Below, piece by piece: positions 5,989 to 13,332 of a DNA stretch of 29,085 nt (the first letter of the stretch is position 1; each line of letters starts with the position of its first letter). The translations under genes were made by a program, and so were the position numbers. Source of the stretch: a virus; IMG/VR virus record IMGVR_UViG_3300017971_000650, positions 1 through 29,085 of that record; one strand, given 5' to 3'. The notes beneath the pieces were generated by a model. It had not been told where the DNA came from and searched no databases. It saw only the letters and a list, made by a program, of their open reading frames with translations.

Positions 5989-6829
5989 AAACTTTGCCGC
6001 CTTTATCCTTACACATGGAAGGCCAAACCACGTTGTAACATATAAGGCTCTACGTAGTGCAGGATACACAGGCAAAATATACCTCGTTTTAGATGATGAG
6101 GATAAAACGATTGACCTCTACAAAAAGGAATACGGGGATCAGGTTATTGTATTCTCAAAATCAAAGGTCTTGGATATAGTAAATATGGCAGACAACTTTG
6201 AAGGGACAGGATCTGTTTTGTATGCCCGTAATTATAATTGGGATCTTGCTGAGAGCCTTGGAGTCGATTATTTTATTCAGCTTGATGATGACTATAATCA
6301 TTTTCGATATAAGTTCAATTCTAATATTGAATACGGAGATTGGGCGATTAAGGATCTAGATAGTGTTTTTGATTCTATCCTAGAATATTACAAGAAGATC
6401 CCTGCCCTCAGTATTGCTCTAGCTCAGGGTGGAGACTTTATCGGTGGAGAAGATGGAACTTATGCTCAGTCATTAGGAACGAGAAGGAAAGCGATGAATA
6501 CTTTTATCTGTTCTACAAAAAGACGCTTTCAATTTATAGGTAGACACAACCACGATGTATCTACATATACTTTATTAGGAAGTCAAGGGCATCTATTTTT
6601 ACAGCTTAATCACTTAGCTATAAATCAACTAGCAACACAGTCTCTTCCTGGAGGATTAACAGAAGTGTATAAGGAGAAAGGAACGTATATCAAATCGTTC
6701 TATACTGTAATTCATAATCCCTCTTCCGTAAAGGTTGCTACGATAGGAACAAAGTTCAAGAGAATACATCACAAGGTGAATTGGAACAAGACTGTTCCGA
6801 AGATCCTCTCAGAAGATTATAAGAAATGA
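5978..6829 (+). CDS. TAGT-type DNA-base glycosyltransferase candidate
   Basis: 283 residues from ATG 5978 (preceded by GGGG; ATG 5969 is an alternative). The N-terminal LTHGRP (11-16), TYKALRSAGYTGKIYLVLDDED (21-42), YARNYNW (82-88) and the DxD-like QLDDDY (101-106) are hallmarks of the GT-A-fold glycosyltransferases that computational work linked to TET/JBP base hydroxylases in phages (TET-associated glycosyltransferases). FIGRHNHDVSTYTLLGSQG (187-205) supplies a later conserved Asp/Tyr segment. Family members are proposed to add sugars to modified bases. No TET/JBP enzyme lies in this window, so the acceptor is open. The gene overlaps both the ParB-like gene and the radical SAM gene. Confidence 0.7.
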   Translation: MKTKNFAAFILTHGRPNHVVTYKALRSAGYTGKIYLVLDDEDKTIDLYKKEYGDQVIVFSKSKVLDIVNMADNFEGTGSVLYARNYNWDLAESLGVDYFIQLDDDYNHFRYKFNSNIEYGDWAIKDLDSVFDSILEYYKKIPALSIALAQGGDFIGGEDGTYAQSLGTRRKAMNTFICSTKRRFQFIGRHNHDVSTYTLLGSQGHLFLQLNHLAINQLATQSLPGGLTEVYKEKGTYIKSFYTVIHNPSSVKVATIGTKFKRIHHKVNWNKTVPKILSEDYKK

Positions 6830-7791
6830 AGCCGAGAAAAAACGAAACGACAGCCGTAAACCACCGGGAAGTCCTTGAAGATATTGTGCCTGTCGGTGTG
6901 CATATAGAGGATTGGAAAGAGTGGAGAGAAAAATACAATGCCGCATCCCGGCTAGAGGTACAGGAATTTCCTCCGCAGATAAATATAGAGCTAACGGGAG
7001 CCTGTAACTACAAATGTCAGTTCTGCGTACAGAGCTATATGGATAGAACAAAGGGAGAAATACGGCACGAGGATTTCAAGAAAATTATTAATGAGGCTGT
7101 ATCTCTAGGAACGAGAAGTTTGAAACTGAGTAATTGGAACGAGCCGCTCCTTCATAATTACCTTGAAGATTATATACTCTATGCCCGGAAAGCAGGAATA
7201 TTTAATGTCTATATCTCTTCAAATGGATCTCTACTATCAAAAGACAGGGCAGAATCCCTTATCGAAGCCGGACTAACGAAGATATTTATTTCGCTAGATG
7301 CTACAAATGAGGAAACGTACTACAGGCAACGTGGCCAGAGGAACTATAAAAAAGTAGTGGAGAACATTATGAACCTTATTGAGATCCGGGGCAAAGGTAA
7401 ATTTCCTATCGTCAGGGTGAACTTTCTGAAAACCGAAATCAATAGAGGACAAGAGGGAGAGTTTGTCCGTATGTGGGAAGGCATAGCAGATATTGTAGGG
7501 ATACAGATAATGAACGAACTCCCGGATAAAGAATCAGGAGTACAAAGAGAAGAGGACAGGAGAGAAAGCTACAGGTGTTCATTCCCTTTCAAGCAGTTAG
7601 TCGTAAACCATGCCGGGCAGATCCTTCCCTGCTGTGTTATGTACGGAGCAAAGATGCCTCTCGGCAATATAGCGGATATGACTCTTAAAGAGGCTTGGAA
7701 CTCTCAGCAGATGAAAGACCTACAGAAACTCCATTTTGAAGGAAGGTTCGCAGAGAATCCTTATTGTAGGAGATGTATCTCAGGAAAATAA
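6826..7791 (+). CDS. Radical SAM enzyme with SPASM-type C-terminus
   Basis: 321 residues. CNYKCQFC (Cys60, 64, 67) is the CxxxCxxC site for the radical-SAM 4Fe-4S cluster. NWNEP (103-107) stands where the GGEP SAM-binding motif is expected. A C-terminal SPASM/twitch region has Cys251 (RCSFPF), Cys269/270 (ILPCC), LGNI..M.LKEAWNS, and Cys314/317 (NPYCRRC), enough for an auxiliary cluster. SPASM enzymes modify peptides, sugars or nucleosides by radical chemistry. Overlap with the glycosyltransferase (ATGA) strongly suggests a joint pathway, perhaps remodelling a base or its sugar. Substrate unknown. Confidence 0.85.
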   Translation: MKPRKNETTAVNHREVLEDIVPVGVHIEDWKEWREKYNAASRLEVQEFPPQINIELTGACNYKCQFCVQSYMDRTKGEIRHEDFKKIINEAVSLGTRSLKLSNWNEPLLHNYLEDYILYARKAGIFNVYISSNGSLLSKDRAESLIEAGLTKIFISLDATNEETYYRQRGQRNYKKVVENIMNLIEIRGKGKFPIVRVNFLKTEINRGQEGEFVRMWEGIADIVGIQIMNELPDKESGVQREEDRRESYRCSFPFKQLVVNHAGQILPCCVMYGAKMPLGNIADMTLKEAWNSQQMKDLQKLHFEGRFAENPYCRRCISGK

Positions 7792-7809
7792 TCTAAATAT
7801 TTGAAGACT

Positions 7810-7959
7810 ATGAAAACGAAAAAGAATCTCAAAACTAAAGAAGCCGCAGACCGAATGGAAGAGGCTCAAAAGAAGAGTCAAAGCATGGAAACTCCCGAGG
7901 CTATTGAACTCGCCCTCGATACGCTTACAAAGGCTCTGAAAGATACACCATACATATAG
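7810..7959 (+). CDS. Small hypothetical protein (49 aa)
   Basis: A 49-residue frame (MKTKKNLKTKEAADRMEE...) begins 19 bases after the radical SAM gene. It has a basic start and an amphipathic helical body (ETPEAIELALDTLTKALKD). The 18 bases before it include AAATATTTGAAG. No domain is recognisable. Length, direction and placement are compatible with a real short gene that ends the modification operon, but support is moderate. Confidence 0.45.
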   Translation: MKTKKNLKTKEAADRMEEAQKKSQSMETPEAIELALDTLTKALKDTPYI

Positions 7960-8038
7960 CCTATAGGCAGGATAATTACAGGATGAATACAGGCTGTATA
8001 TAGGGTAACAGGAGTAACAAATTTACCAAAAAATAGAA
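7960..8038 (+). promoter_or_regulatory. Intergenic repeat region before the terminase genes
   Basis: This 79-base gap contains several ACAGG words (near 7974, 7989 and 8009). It also holds the dyad ATACAG-G-CTGTAT (7987-7999). The reverse complement of 7988-8000 equals TATACAGCCTGTA, exactly the core of the first origin repeat at 3381-3393. It could be a second site for the replication protein, an operator for the packaging genes, or part of the packaging recognition region next to terS. No terminator is visible. Confidence 0.3.
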
Positions 8039-8545
8039 GTGAGTGAGCAGGGAATCAGCAGACGAGATCAGATCCTTAAGAAAACGGAACAGCAAAAGCA
8101 GTTTATTAATTTTCTTACGGCTAAGATGTTTAACGTCTCAAAGGCTTGTAAGGCTTTCGGGATCTCCCGTAAAACTTATTATCAATGGCTCGATAGAGAT
8201 CCTGAGTTTGCTGAGATGGTTTGGGAAGCTAGAGAAGCCGAGAAGGATATATTTGAGGATAACGTCAAGCTCCTTGCCAGAGGTATTCCGAAGGTAGATA
8301 AAGATGGGAAGCTAATCGGGTGGGTGGAACGCCCGGATACAGCCTCGGCTATCTTCTTGAATAAGACTCAGAACAAGGATAGAGGATATATCGAAGGGCC
8401 AGAGAAAGCAGACGGAACTATCGAGGACGACTCTCTGGACTTCTCCAGACTTACGCAGGATGAACGAACAATATTTTTTAATCTTCTCGAGAAAGCTACA
8501 ATACAGAAGGATAGCAATATCGAGGATGCTGAAATAATAGAATAA
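8039..8545 (+). CDS. terS: Terminase small subunit
   Basis: 168 residues beginning at GTG 8039; no ATG lies early enough to include the N-terminal helix. Residues about 26-60 (FLTAKMFNVSKACKAFGISRKTYYQWLDRDPEF) form a helix-turn-helix of the small-terminase type, which recognises the packaging site. It is followed by a helical oligomerisation segment (FAEMVWEAREAEKDIFEDNV) and a WVERPDTASAIFLNKTQNKDRGY segment common in these proteins. The acidic C-terminus (EDAEIIE) could contact the large subunit. Its place just upstream of the large terminase gene supports the call. Confidence 0.75.
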   Translation: MSEQGISRRDQILKKTEQQKQFINFLTAKMFNVSKACKAFGISRKTYYQWLDRDPEFAEMVWEAREAEKDIFEDNVKLLARGIPKVDKDGKLIGWVERPDTASAIFLNKTQNKDRGYIEGPEKADGTIEDDSLDFSRLTQDERTIFFNLLEKATIQKDSNIEDAEIIE

Positions 8546-8551
8546 AGCCTA

Positions 8552-8620
8552 ATGATGCCATTTCTAGCCTCGTACATAGCAGATATAGTGTTCAGTAGTA
8601 TATTACCCAAGATAAGATAA
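8552..8620 (+). CDS. Hydrophobic 22-aa micro-ORF coupled to terL
   Basis: ATG 8552 opens a frame encoding MMPFLASYIADIVFSSILPK plus IR and ends in TAA 8618-8620, sharing its last A with the ATG of the large terminase (TAATG). The same stop/start fusion occurs at 10107, 16151 and 19671, between real genes. The peptide is hydrophobic enough for one membrane helix. It may be a real micro-protein or only a leader that couples translation into terL; no homology can be claimed for so short a sequence. Confidence 0.35.
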   Translation: MMPFLASYIADIVFSSILPKIR

Positions 8621-10107
8621 TGGAAGCCGCTACGATTATAAAATCACTCCCTATAAGCAAGGTCGTTAAGATCCGTAAAGAATCTTACAAGGATTCATAT
8701 TGGCGATTCTTTAAGAACGCTTGGAAGGTTATCGAGCCAGAAACTACGCTAAAGGAGAATTGGCACATGATCTATATATGTGAAGAGCTAGAGAAAGTTG
8801 CCCGTAGAATTATCTCCGGTATCCCTAGAGATGCACACCTGATTATTAACGTACCGCCTGCTACCACGAAATCTACACTAATAACGGTTGCCTTCCCGGC
8901 TTGGTGTTGGATCTTAGAACCTAGCTTGAAGATCCTAACTATGAGCTATGCCTCAGATCTCGCCCTGATCCACGCTGTAAAATCTAGGGATATTATTCAG
9001 AGTAATTGGTATCAGGATTTATTCGGAGGGATCTTCTCGCTTAAGTATGACGTAAATAAGAAATCCGAATATCAGAACGATAGATACGGACACCGGATAG
9101 CCTTCGGGGTCGGGGGTGGAGCTACCGGAAAACATGGAGACCTGAATATTTGTGATGATCCTCTTAACCCGAAGATGGCCGCTTCAGAGGCAGAGACAAA
9201 AAAAGTAAACGATTGGTGGGATAATACTATATCGAACCGCTTTACTGATCCTCTCGTAGCTCAGAAGATCCTCGTAATGCAGAGGCTATCAAAGAACGAC
9301 CTTACGGGGCATTGCTTAACGAAAGGAGATAAGTACAGGCAAATATGCCTTCCTGCGGAGAAGAGCAAACATATAAAGCCTATAGAGAAAGCCTCGAAAT
9401 ACGTAAATGATCTATTGGATCCCGTAAGACTCTCTCGCCCTGTCCTCGAGGACTTCCGAGTGGAGCTTGGGGCGCAAGGCTACGCAGGACAGTACGGGCA
9501 GACTCCTACAGCCGAAGAGGGCAATCTCGTTAATCCTGAATGGTTTGGAAGGTTCGACATACCTACGATTATTCAAGAAGCCTTTAATCAGGGTGTAGAT
9601 CTCTCTTGGGACTTCTTTATTGACTCCGCATTTACGGAGAAAACGACCAACGCTCCTACGGCTATTATGGCGGCCGCTAGGATACTCGGACACCTTTACG
9701 TAAGGCATACGCAGAGGGTATGGATGGAACTCCCCGAGCTTATTAAGTTTATCCCCGGTTATGTCTCTGCTCATGGATACTCGGAAGGATCTCGGATATT
9801 TATCGAACCAAAAGCCTCTGGACTCCCTGCGGCACAGATGTTACGTAGATATACGAAGCTGAATATTATCCTCGATACCGCACCGACTACGGATAAAGTA
9901 TCTCGGCTTAAAGCCTGTCTGCCCTTTATGGAGGCAGGAAGGCAGAAACTCTTAAAGGATAGCGATTGGATAGAAATGTACTGCGGAGAGTTAAAGACAT
10001 TCCCGTTCTCAGATTATAAGGACTTGACCGATATAACTACTATGGCTATAAATAGGACACAAGAACAAGACTCCGGTGGAGAGATCTTTGGAATGGAGGC
10101 GATATAA
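8620..10107 (+). CDS. terL: Terminase large subunit
   Basis: 495 residues. The ATPase half has an atypical Walker A, NVPPATTKST (77-86), a coupling-region serine stretch (TMSYASDLA), and a Walker B-like LNICDD (175-180). The C-terminal RNase-H-like nuclease shows FFIDSAFTEK with a conserved Asp335, RIFIEPKASG with Glu near 400, and a late Asp in FPFSDYKDLTDI. This enzyme powers DNA packaging through the portal and cuts the concatemer. Length and domain order are normal for phage TerL. The gene is followed without a gap by the accessory island (TAATG overlap), where many phages would have portal and head genes. Confidence 0.93.
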   Translation: MEAATIIKSLPISKVVKIRKESYKDSYWRFFKNAWKVIEPETTLKENWHMIYICEELEKVARRIISGIPRDAHLIINVPPATTKSTLITVAFPAWCWILEPSLKILTMSYASDLALIHAVKSRDIIQSNWYQDLFGGIFSLKYDVNKKSEYQNDRYGHRIAFGVGGGATGKHGDLNICDDPLNPKMAASEAETKKVNDWWDNTISNRFTDPLVAQKILVMQRLSKNDLTGHCLTKGDKYRQICLPAEKSKHIKPIEKASKYVNDLLDPVRLSRPVLEDFRVELGAQGYAGQYGQTPTAEEGNLVNPEWFGRFDIPTIIQEAFNQGVDLSWDFFIDSAFTEKTTNAPTAIMAAARILGHLYVRHTQRVWMELPELIKFIPGYVSAHGYSEGSRIFIEPKASGLPAAQMLRRYTKLNIILDTAPTTDKVSRLKACLPFMEAGRQKLLKDSDWIEMYCGELKTFPFSDYKDLTDITTMAINRTQEQDSGGEIFGMEAI

Positions 10108-10502
10108 TGGTGTATCTAATAACAGGCAAGGCAGGAGCAGGGAAGAGCCACTACGGAAGGGCATTAGCGGAAGAGCTAAAGAGTGTCGGCCTTGATCCGG
10201 TATATATGAGTGGAGATATATGGAGAGCCTTGAATGATACTTCCCATCCGCTATACTTTACCGATGAAGGAAGGATCGAAAACCTTATGAGCGTAGCAAA
10301 GTGGGCGGCAGATCTAGAGGAAGATGGAAAGATCCCAATACTAGCTTTCGTAGCTCCTAAAAGAAAGTGGAGATATCGGATGCGTATGAGGTGGCAAAAA
10401 AGCAAAGTGATCTACATTCCGGGCGGGGAGCTTTGGACAGGATCTAGTTATGAGATCCCCGACCTTAATGAACAAAATACACTATGTCTGAAATTAATGT
10501 AA
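10107..10502 (+). CDS. APS-kinase-like (CysC-like) P-loop kinase
   Basis: 131 residues, short for CysC (usually near 180-200). A Walker A loop, GKAGAGKS (7-14), is followed by YMSGDIWR (34-40), matching the DGDxxR site, then FTDEGRIENL (51-60), matching the GFSxxxRxxNI segment. AFVAPKRKWRYRMR (80-93) matches the SPxRxxR segment, and IPGGELWTGSSYEIPD (104-119) stands where CysC has its late substrate-loop residues. APS kinase phosphorylates adenylylsulfate to PAPS, the sulfate donor. The sulfotransferase-like gene overlapping it by 19 bases makes this reaction likely. A different small-molecule kinase remains possible. Confidence 0.7.
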   Translation: MVYLITGKAGAGKSHYGRALAEELKSVGLDPVYMSGDIWRALNDTSHPLYFTDEGRIENLMSVAKWAADLEEDGKIPILAFVAPKRKWRYRMRMRWQKSKVIYIPGGELWTGSSYEIPDLNEQNTLCLKLM

Positions 10503-11122
10503 TCGTAGCTCAGAGCCGTACAGGGCATAACTTTATTTATCATCAGTTCCTATCTTGGAACACCCCGGATCAGGTCTCCCGGATAGAGGGATATTCGCCC
10601 GAGGATATTTCCGAGAATCAGGATCTTATATTCAGCCATAACAATAAGCATCTTAAATCTATCGAAGATCCCTCGCCTCGATACTTTATCGTTATCCGGG
10701 ACTTCGAGAATTGGCTAGCCTCTTATCTGCTTATGAAGATAGGACACAAGGCATTCGATAACGAGACGAAGGCATATAAAGATCCAAGAGCGGTAGATCA
10801 TAAGATCCGGGTATGGTTCGATATTTATTATGAGGCTATAGGCAGTACGAACTTCCTTCCTAATAAGACCGTAATTGATTACGATGAATTTAGAACATCA
10901 CAGGCATTCCGCATGGAAATATGTAAAGAGACAGGCGGTATATATACCGAGGATAATCTCAATAGCGTTCCTCTAGGTGGTTCTGGAAGTAGCTTTGACG
11001 GTCTGGACTATCAGGGCCGAGGGAGCGAGATGAAAACAGGAGAGCGTAAAGAGCAAATCAAAGGATCTTTTGTCGAGAAATATTATAACGAGTTACTAAA
11101 CAAATATCTATTAAAACTATGA
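10484..11122 (+). CDS. Sulfotransferase-like protein
   Basis: 212 residues with a P-loop-like 5'-phosphosulfate loop near the start (VAQSRTGHNFIYHQFLSW, residues 8-25), and an IRDFENWLASY segment (71-81) whose Arg and Ser fit the 3'-phosphate-binding site of PAPS sulfotransferases. A late GGSGSSFDG loop (165-173) resembles the C-terminal cofactor loop I associate with phage sulfotransferases. The enzyme would transfer sulfate from PAPS to a hydroxyl or amine. Overlap with the APS-kinase-like gene suggests a donor-plus-transferase pair. The acceptor may be a sugar on phage DNA, a virion glycan or a host surface molecule; the sequence does not decide. Confidence 0.65.
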   Translation: MSEINVIVAQSRTGHNFIYHQFLSWNTPDQVSRIEGYSPEDISENQDLIFSHNNKHLKSIEDPSPRYFIVIRDFENWLASYLLMKIGHKAFDNETKAYKDPRAVDHKIRVWFDIYYEAIGSTNFLPNKTVIDYDEFRTSQAFRMEICKETGGIYTEDNLNSVPLGGSGSSFDGLDYQGRGSEMKTGERKEQIKGSFVEKYYNELLNKYLLKL

Positions 11123-11637
11123 AACGATTATTTTTATTCTTATCCCTAGCTACGCTGATACGCTGTACTTGCCTTCCGCAGATACCGCCTCAATATGCTT
11201 ACGTAGATTCAAACTGTAACGCTATCCTAGAGGATTATCGGGGTATAGTTATAGCGACAGATAATTGCTCAGATGTTCAGATCCTCCAAGAACCTACGCC
11301 CGGACAGGTTATAGGAGTTACGACAGAGGTAATTCTCAGAGCTATAGACGGAAACGGTAACGAGTCCTCGGTAAGTTTTGAGGTTCGTCTCCTTGATACT
11401 ATTCCCCCGGATATTCAGCTTAATCCTGATTGGGCGTATGAATGGGGCGAAGTAGGTGATATGTGGTGGACTGTAGTTAAGCATACTCAGAAATCCTTTA
11501 TCGAAGGAAAGGAGTTGGTCGCTACTTGGGATACGCTCAGACTCCTACATGGGGCATTTACTGTTATGAACTTTACTATACCGATACCGGACTCCCTTAC
11601 CCATGATGTTTATTGGAATTATCTACTAACGAAATGA
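11119..11637 (+). CDS. Secreted HYR-like Ig-fold protein
   Basis: 172 residues with a Sec-type leader (MKRLFLFLSLATLIRCTC) ending near residue 18. The two Cys there lack a proper lipobox because Arg precedes the first. Residues about 30-95 (DSNCNAILEDY...ATDNCSDVQILQEPTPG...VILRAIDGNGNESSVSFEVRLLDTIPP) follow the HYR (hyalin-repeat) Ig-like pattern common in Bacteroidetes surface proteins, with Cys33 and Cys50 in the usual places. The second half is Trp-rich and unrecognised. It would be exported to the periplasm or cell surface of the infected host, an unusual cargo between packaging and tail genes. It overlaps both neighbours (ATGA). Confidence 0.55.
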   Translation: MKRLFLFLSLATLIRCTCLPQIPPQYAYVDSNCNAILEDYRGIVIATDNCSDVQILQEPTPGQVIGVTTEVILRAIDGNGNESSVSFEVRLLDTIPPDIQLNPDWAYEWGEVGDMWWTVVKHTQKSFIEGKELVATWDTLRLLHGAFTVMNFTIPIPDSLTHDVYWNYLLTK

Positions 11638-11891
11638 GCAAGACTATAAAACATCCGGCTACAAAACAGGCCGAGACTCAGGATAAACTTCGAGAGGCCG
11701 CTTGGATCTCTTATATCAAGATTAATTTCGTATTCCGTTATCTCCGGGTTGTAGGTAAAGCAACGTGGAATCTCTTAAAGGCTCTCGCCCTTCTCTCTTG
11801 GACTGCCGTATTCAACCGTAAGAGATACCGCAGAATACTAAACACCCTCGGAGCAGACTTCGAGATAACAAAAAGAAAGGATAAGAAATGA
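11634..11891 (+). CDS. Small basic protein with one hydrophobic segment
   Basis: 85 residues from ATG 11634, chosen because it overlaps the previous stop as ATGA; a TTG 21 bases upstream is possible but weaker. A hydrophobic stretch, NLLKALALLSWTAVF (about residues 46-60), is flanked by basic clusters (FNRKRYRRIL; TKRKDKK). It could be a single-pass membrane protein or an amphipathic helix that binds nucleic acid. The length and the hydrophobic core allow a holin-like role, but there is no lysin gene nearby. Function unknown. Confidence 0.5.
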   Translation: MSKTIKHPATKQAETQDKLREAAWISYIKINFVFRYLRVVGKATWNLLKALALLSWTAVFNRKRYRRILNTLGADFEITKRKDKK

Positions 11892-12796
11892 CACTAAATT
11901 ACGATACTAAAAAGACTCATTTTCAGTTCGACTCTTCCCGTATGGTACGGGTAAAGGGAGATGATCTGAGTTGGAGGGACTCTATCGGGTGGACTGTCCT
12001 CGCTTGGCTCTCTAACGGGAAGCCGAAGAAACTATCTAATGCCCTCGATAATTGCTTGAAATATAACTCAGAGAAAAATATCTATGAGCTACGTAGACAC
12101 CCTTTACACATGGAGAAATCTTCTCGGGATCATTGGTCGTATTATATCTTATTCCTTAAGCTGAGAGAGACAGCCGAAGGGATACCTATGAAGCTATCGT
12201 TTTTAAGCGTTATGAAGAGACTTCCTAGTATGAGAGGTATGAACCTATGGATAAAGGCTCTACGAGGCGAGAGACGAGCTGAGAGGTTGTTCTACGCTAT
12301 TCAGATCCCCGGAGCTTGGATAGCTCTTAAGTGGTACAACTTTATTCGGTGGGCGTGTGATTTTCACCGGGAATGTCCAGAGGCTATATGGGATCAGTTC
12401 CGGGGAGAGATCCTCGAGGGTATGAGCCGCAGACAAAAAATAGGAAGGAAGATAATAATGAAGACCGTACCGCCATACTCTCTACAGGTTAAGGCTTGGC
12501 AGTTATTTATTATGAATCCTTCTGAGAAACTTAATCGCCTGAAGAGGATACTCGTAAAGCGTACAGGGCCGTATAATTATCAGCTTCATAAATTACTAGG
12601 ATCTAATGTCGATGAACTCCTAGCTAGTGGAGCGACTATTCGTAGCCTATCTGAGAGGTACAGGCAAATGACCGGAGATAGATTCGGAGTTAATCTAGAT
12701 GAATCTAATGACCGGGATGTGCATTTTTGTACCGAAGAGGAAACAGAATATAATAATCTCGAGAGAATGATTCTCGATTATATCTATAGCCTATGA
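11888..12796 (+). CDS. Unrecognised 302-aa protein of the accessory island
   Basis: 302 residues, rich in Trp, Arg and Met. Noticeable segments are VKGDDLSWRDSIGWTVLAWL (about 22-41), ELRRHPLHMEKSSRDHWSYYILFLKL (about 68-93) with clustered Arg/His/Asp, and a helical second half (KAWQLFIMNPSEKLNRLKRILVKR). The RHP...SRDH cluster looks like an active-site or metal-binding stretch, but I cannot name a family. No signal peptide or clear membrane helix is present, so it is probably cytoplasmic. It lies between the hydrophobic small protein and the methyltransferase with 4-base overlaps on both sides, so it belongs to the same operon. Confidence 0.6.
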   Translation: MTLNYDTKKTHFQFDSSRMVRVKGDDLSWRDSIGWTVLAWLSNGKPKKLSNALDNCLKYNSEKNIYELRRHPLHMEKSSRDHWSYYILFLKLRETAEGIPMKLSFLSVMKRLPSMRGMNLWIKALRGERRAERLFYAIQIPGAWIALKWYNFIRWACDFHRECPEAIWDQFRGEILEGMSRRQKIGRKIIMKTVPPYSLQVKAWQLFIMNPSEKLNRLKRILVKRTGPYNYQLHKLLGSNVDELLASGATIRSLSERYRQMTGDRFGVNLDESNDRDVHFCTEEETEYNNLERMILDYIYSL

Positions 12797-13332
12797 AAAC
12801 GATGCGAGATCATAACCTACATGAGAAGATAAAGTACGAGACTATCTGGAAGGAACACGAGTATGAGAGCAATACGGCATTTAATTTCGCTACCTATCTA
12901 AAGGATATTGTAATCGGAAGGTGCTTAGATCTAGGATGCGGAAACGGAACGACTGTACTGCGATTAAGGGATCTAGATATTGATTGTCATGGCGTAGATA
13001 TTACCCTTGCCGGAGTCCCGGATGAAGTAAAAAATATTATCCCTCACCGCTTCCATGAAGCACCTATCTGGCAGACTAAGTTCAAGCCGGATCTGTTTCA
13101 ATATTCCTTCTCTACGGATGTAATGGAGCATATCCCTACAGAGATGGTTCCGAGGACTATTAGAGAGATCTCTCGGATAACTACTATGAAAACTATTCAC
13201 CAGATCTGTACCCGAGATGCCGTAAAGAATTATTCGGGATATAAGGTACATCTGACCGTAAGGGATATTGATTGGTGGGAGTTTATGTTTAAGAAATATT
13301 GTATCGTTCCCTATGAACTAAAGGAGATATGA
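12793..13332 (+). CDS. Class I SAM-dependent methyltransferase
   Basis: 179 residues. CLDLGCGNGT (44-53) is motif I of Rossmann-fold methyltransferases. HGVDIT (66-71) supplies the acidic residue at the end of strand 2, and FQYSFSTDVMEHIP (102-115) is the motif IV-like region of the type 11/12 groups that act on small molecules, sugars or lipids. No DPPY/NPPF motif is seen, so it is not a standard DNA adenine or N4-cytosine methylase. It may tailor the product of the neighbouring transferase. It starts in an ATGA overlap and ends in another. Confidence 0.7.
   Translation: MKTMRDHNLHEKIKYETIWKEHEYESNTAFNFATYLKDIVIGRCLDLGCGNGTTVLRLRDLDIDCHGVDITLAGVPDEVKNIIPHRFHEAPIWQTKFKPDLFQYSFSTDVMEHIPTEMVPRTIREISRITTMKTIHQICTRDAVKNYSGYKVHLTVRDIDWWEFMFKKYCIVPYELKEI

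Noticed and set aside
9412-9774. Minus-strand frame of 120 aa within terL
   Set aside because: It is opposite the well-supported terminase nuclease domain and its translation lacks any recognisable pattern.
11613-11633. Upstream TTG start for the gene at 11634
   Set aside because: The ATG at 11634 gives the ATGA overlap seen at most junctions; the extra seven residues lie fully inside the previous gene.
12793-13332. DNA base methylase
   Set aside because: No DPPY/NPPF-type motif IV or target recognition domain is visible; the sequence resembles small-molecule methyltransferases.
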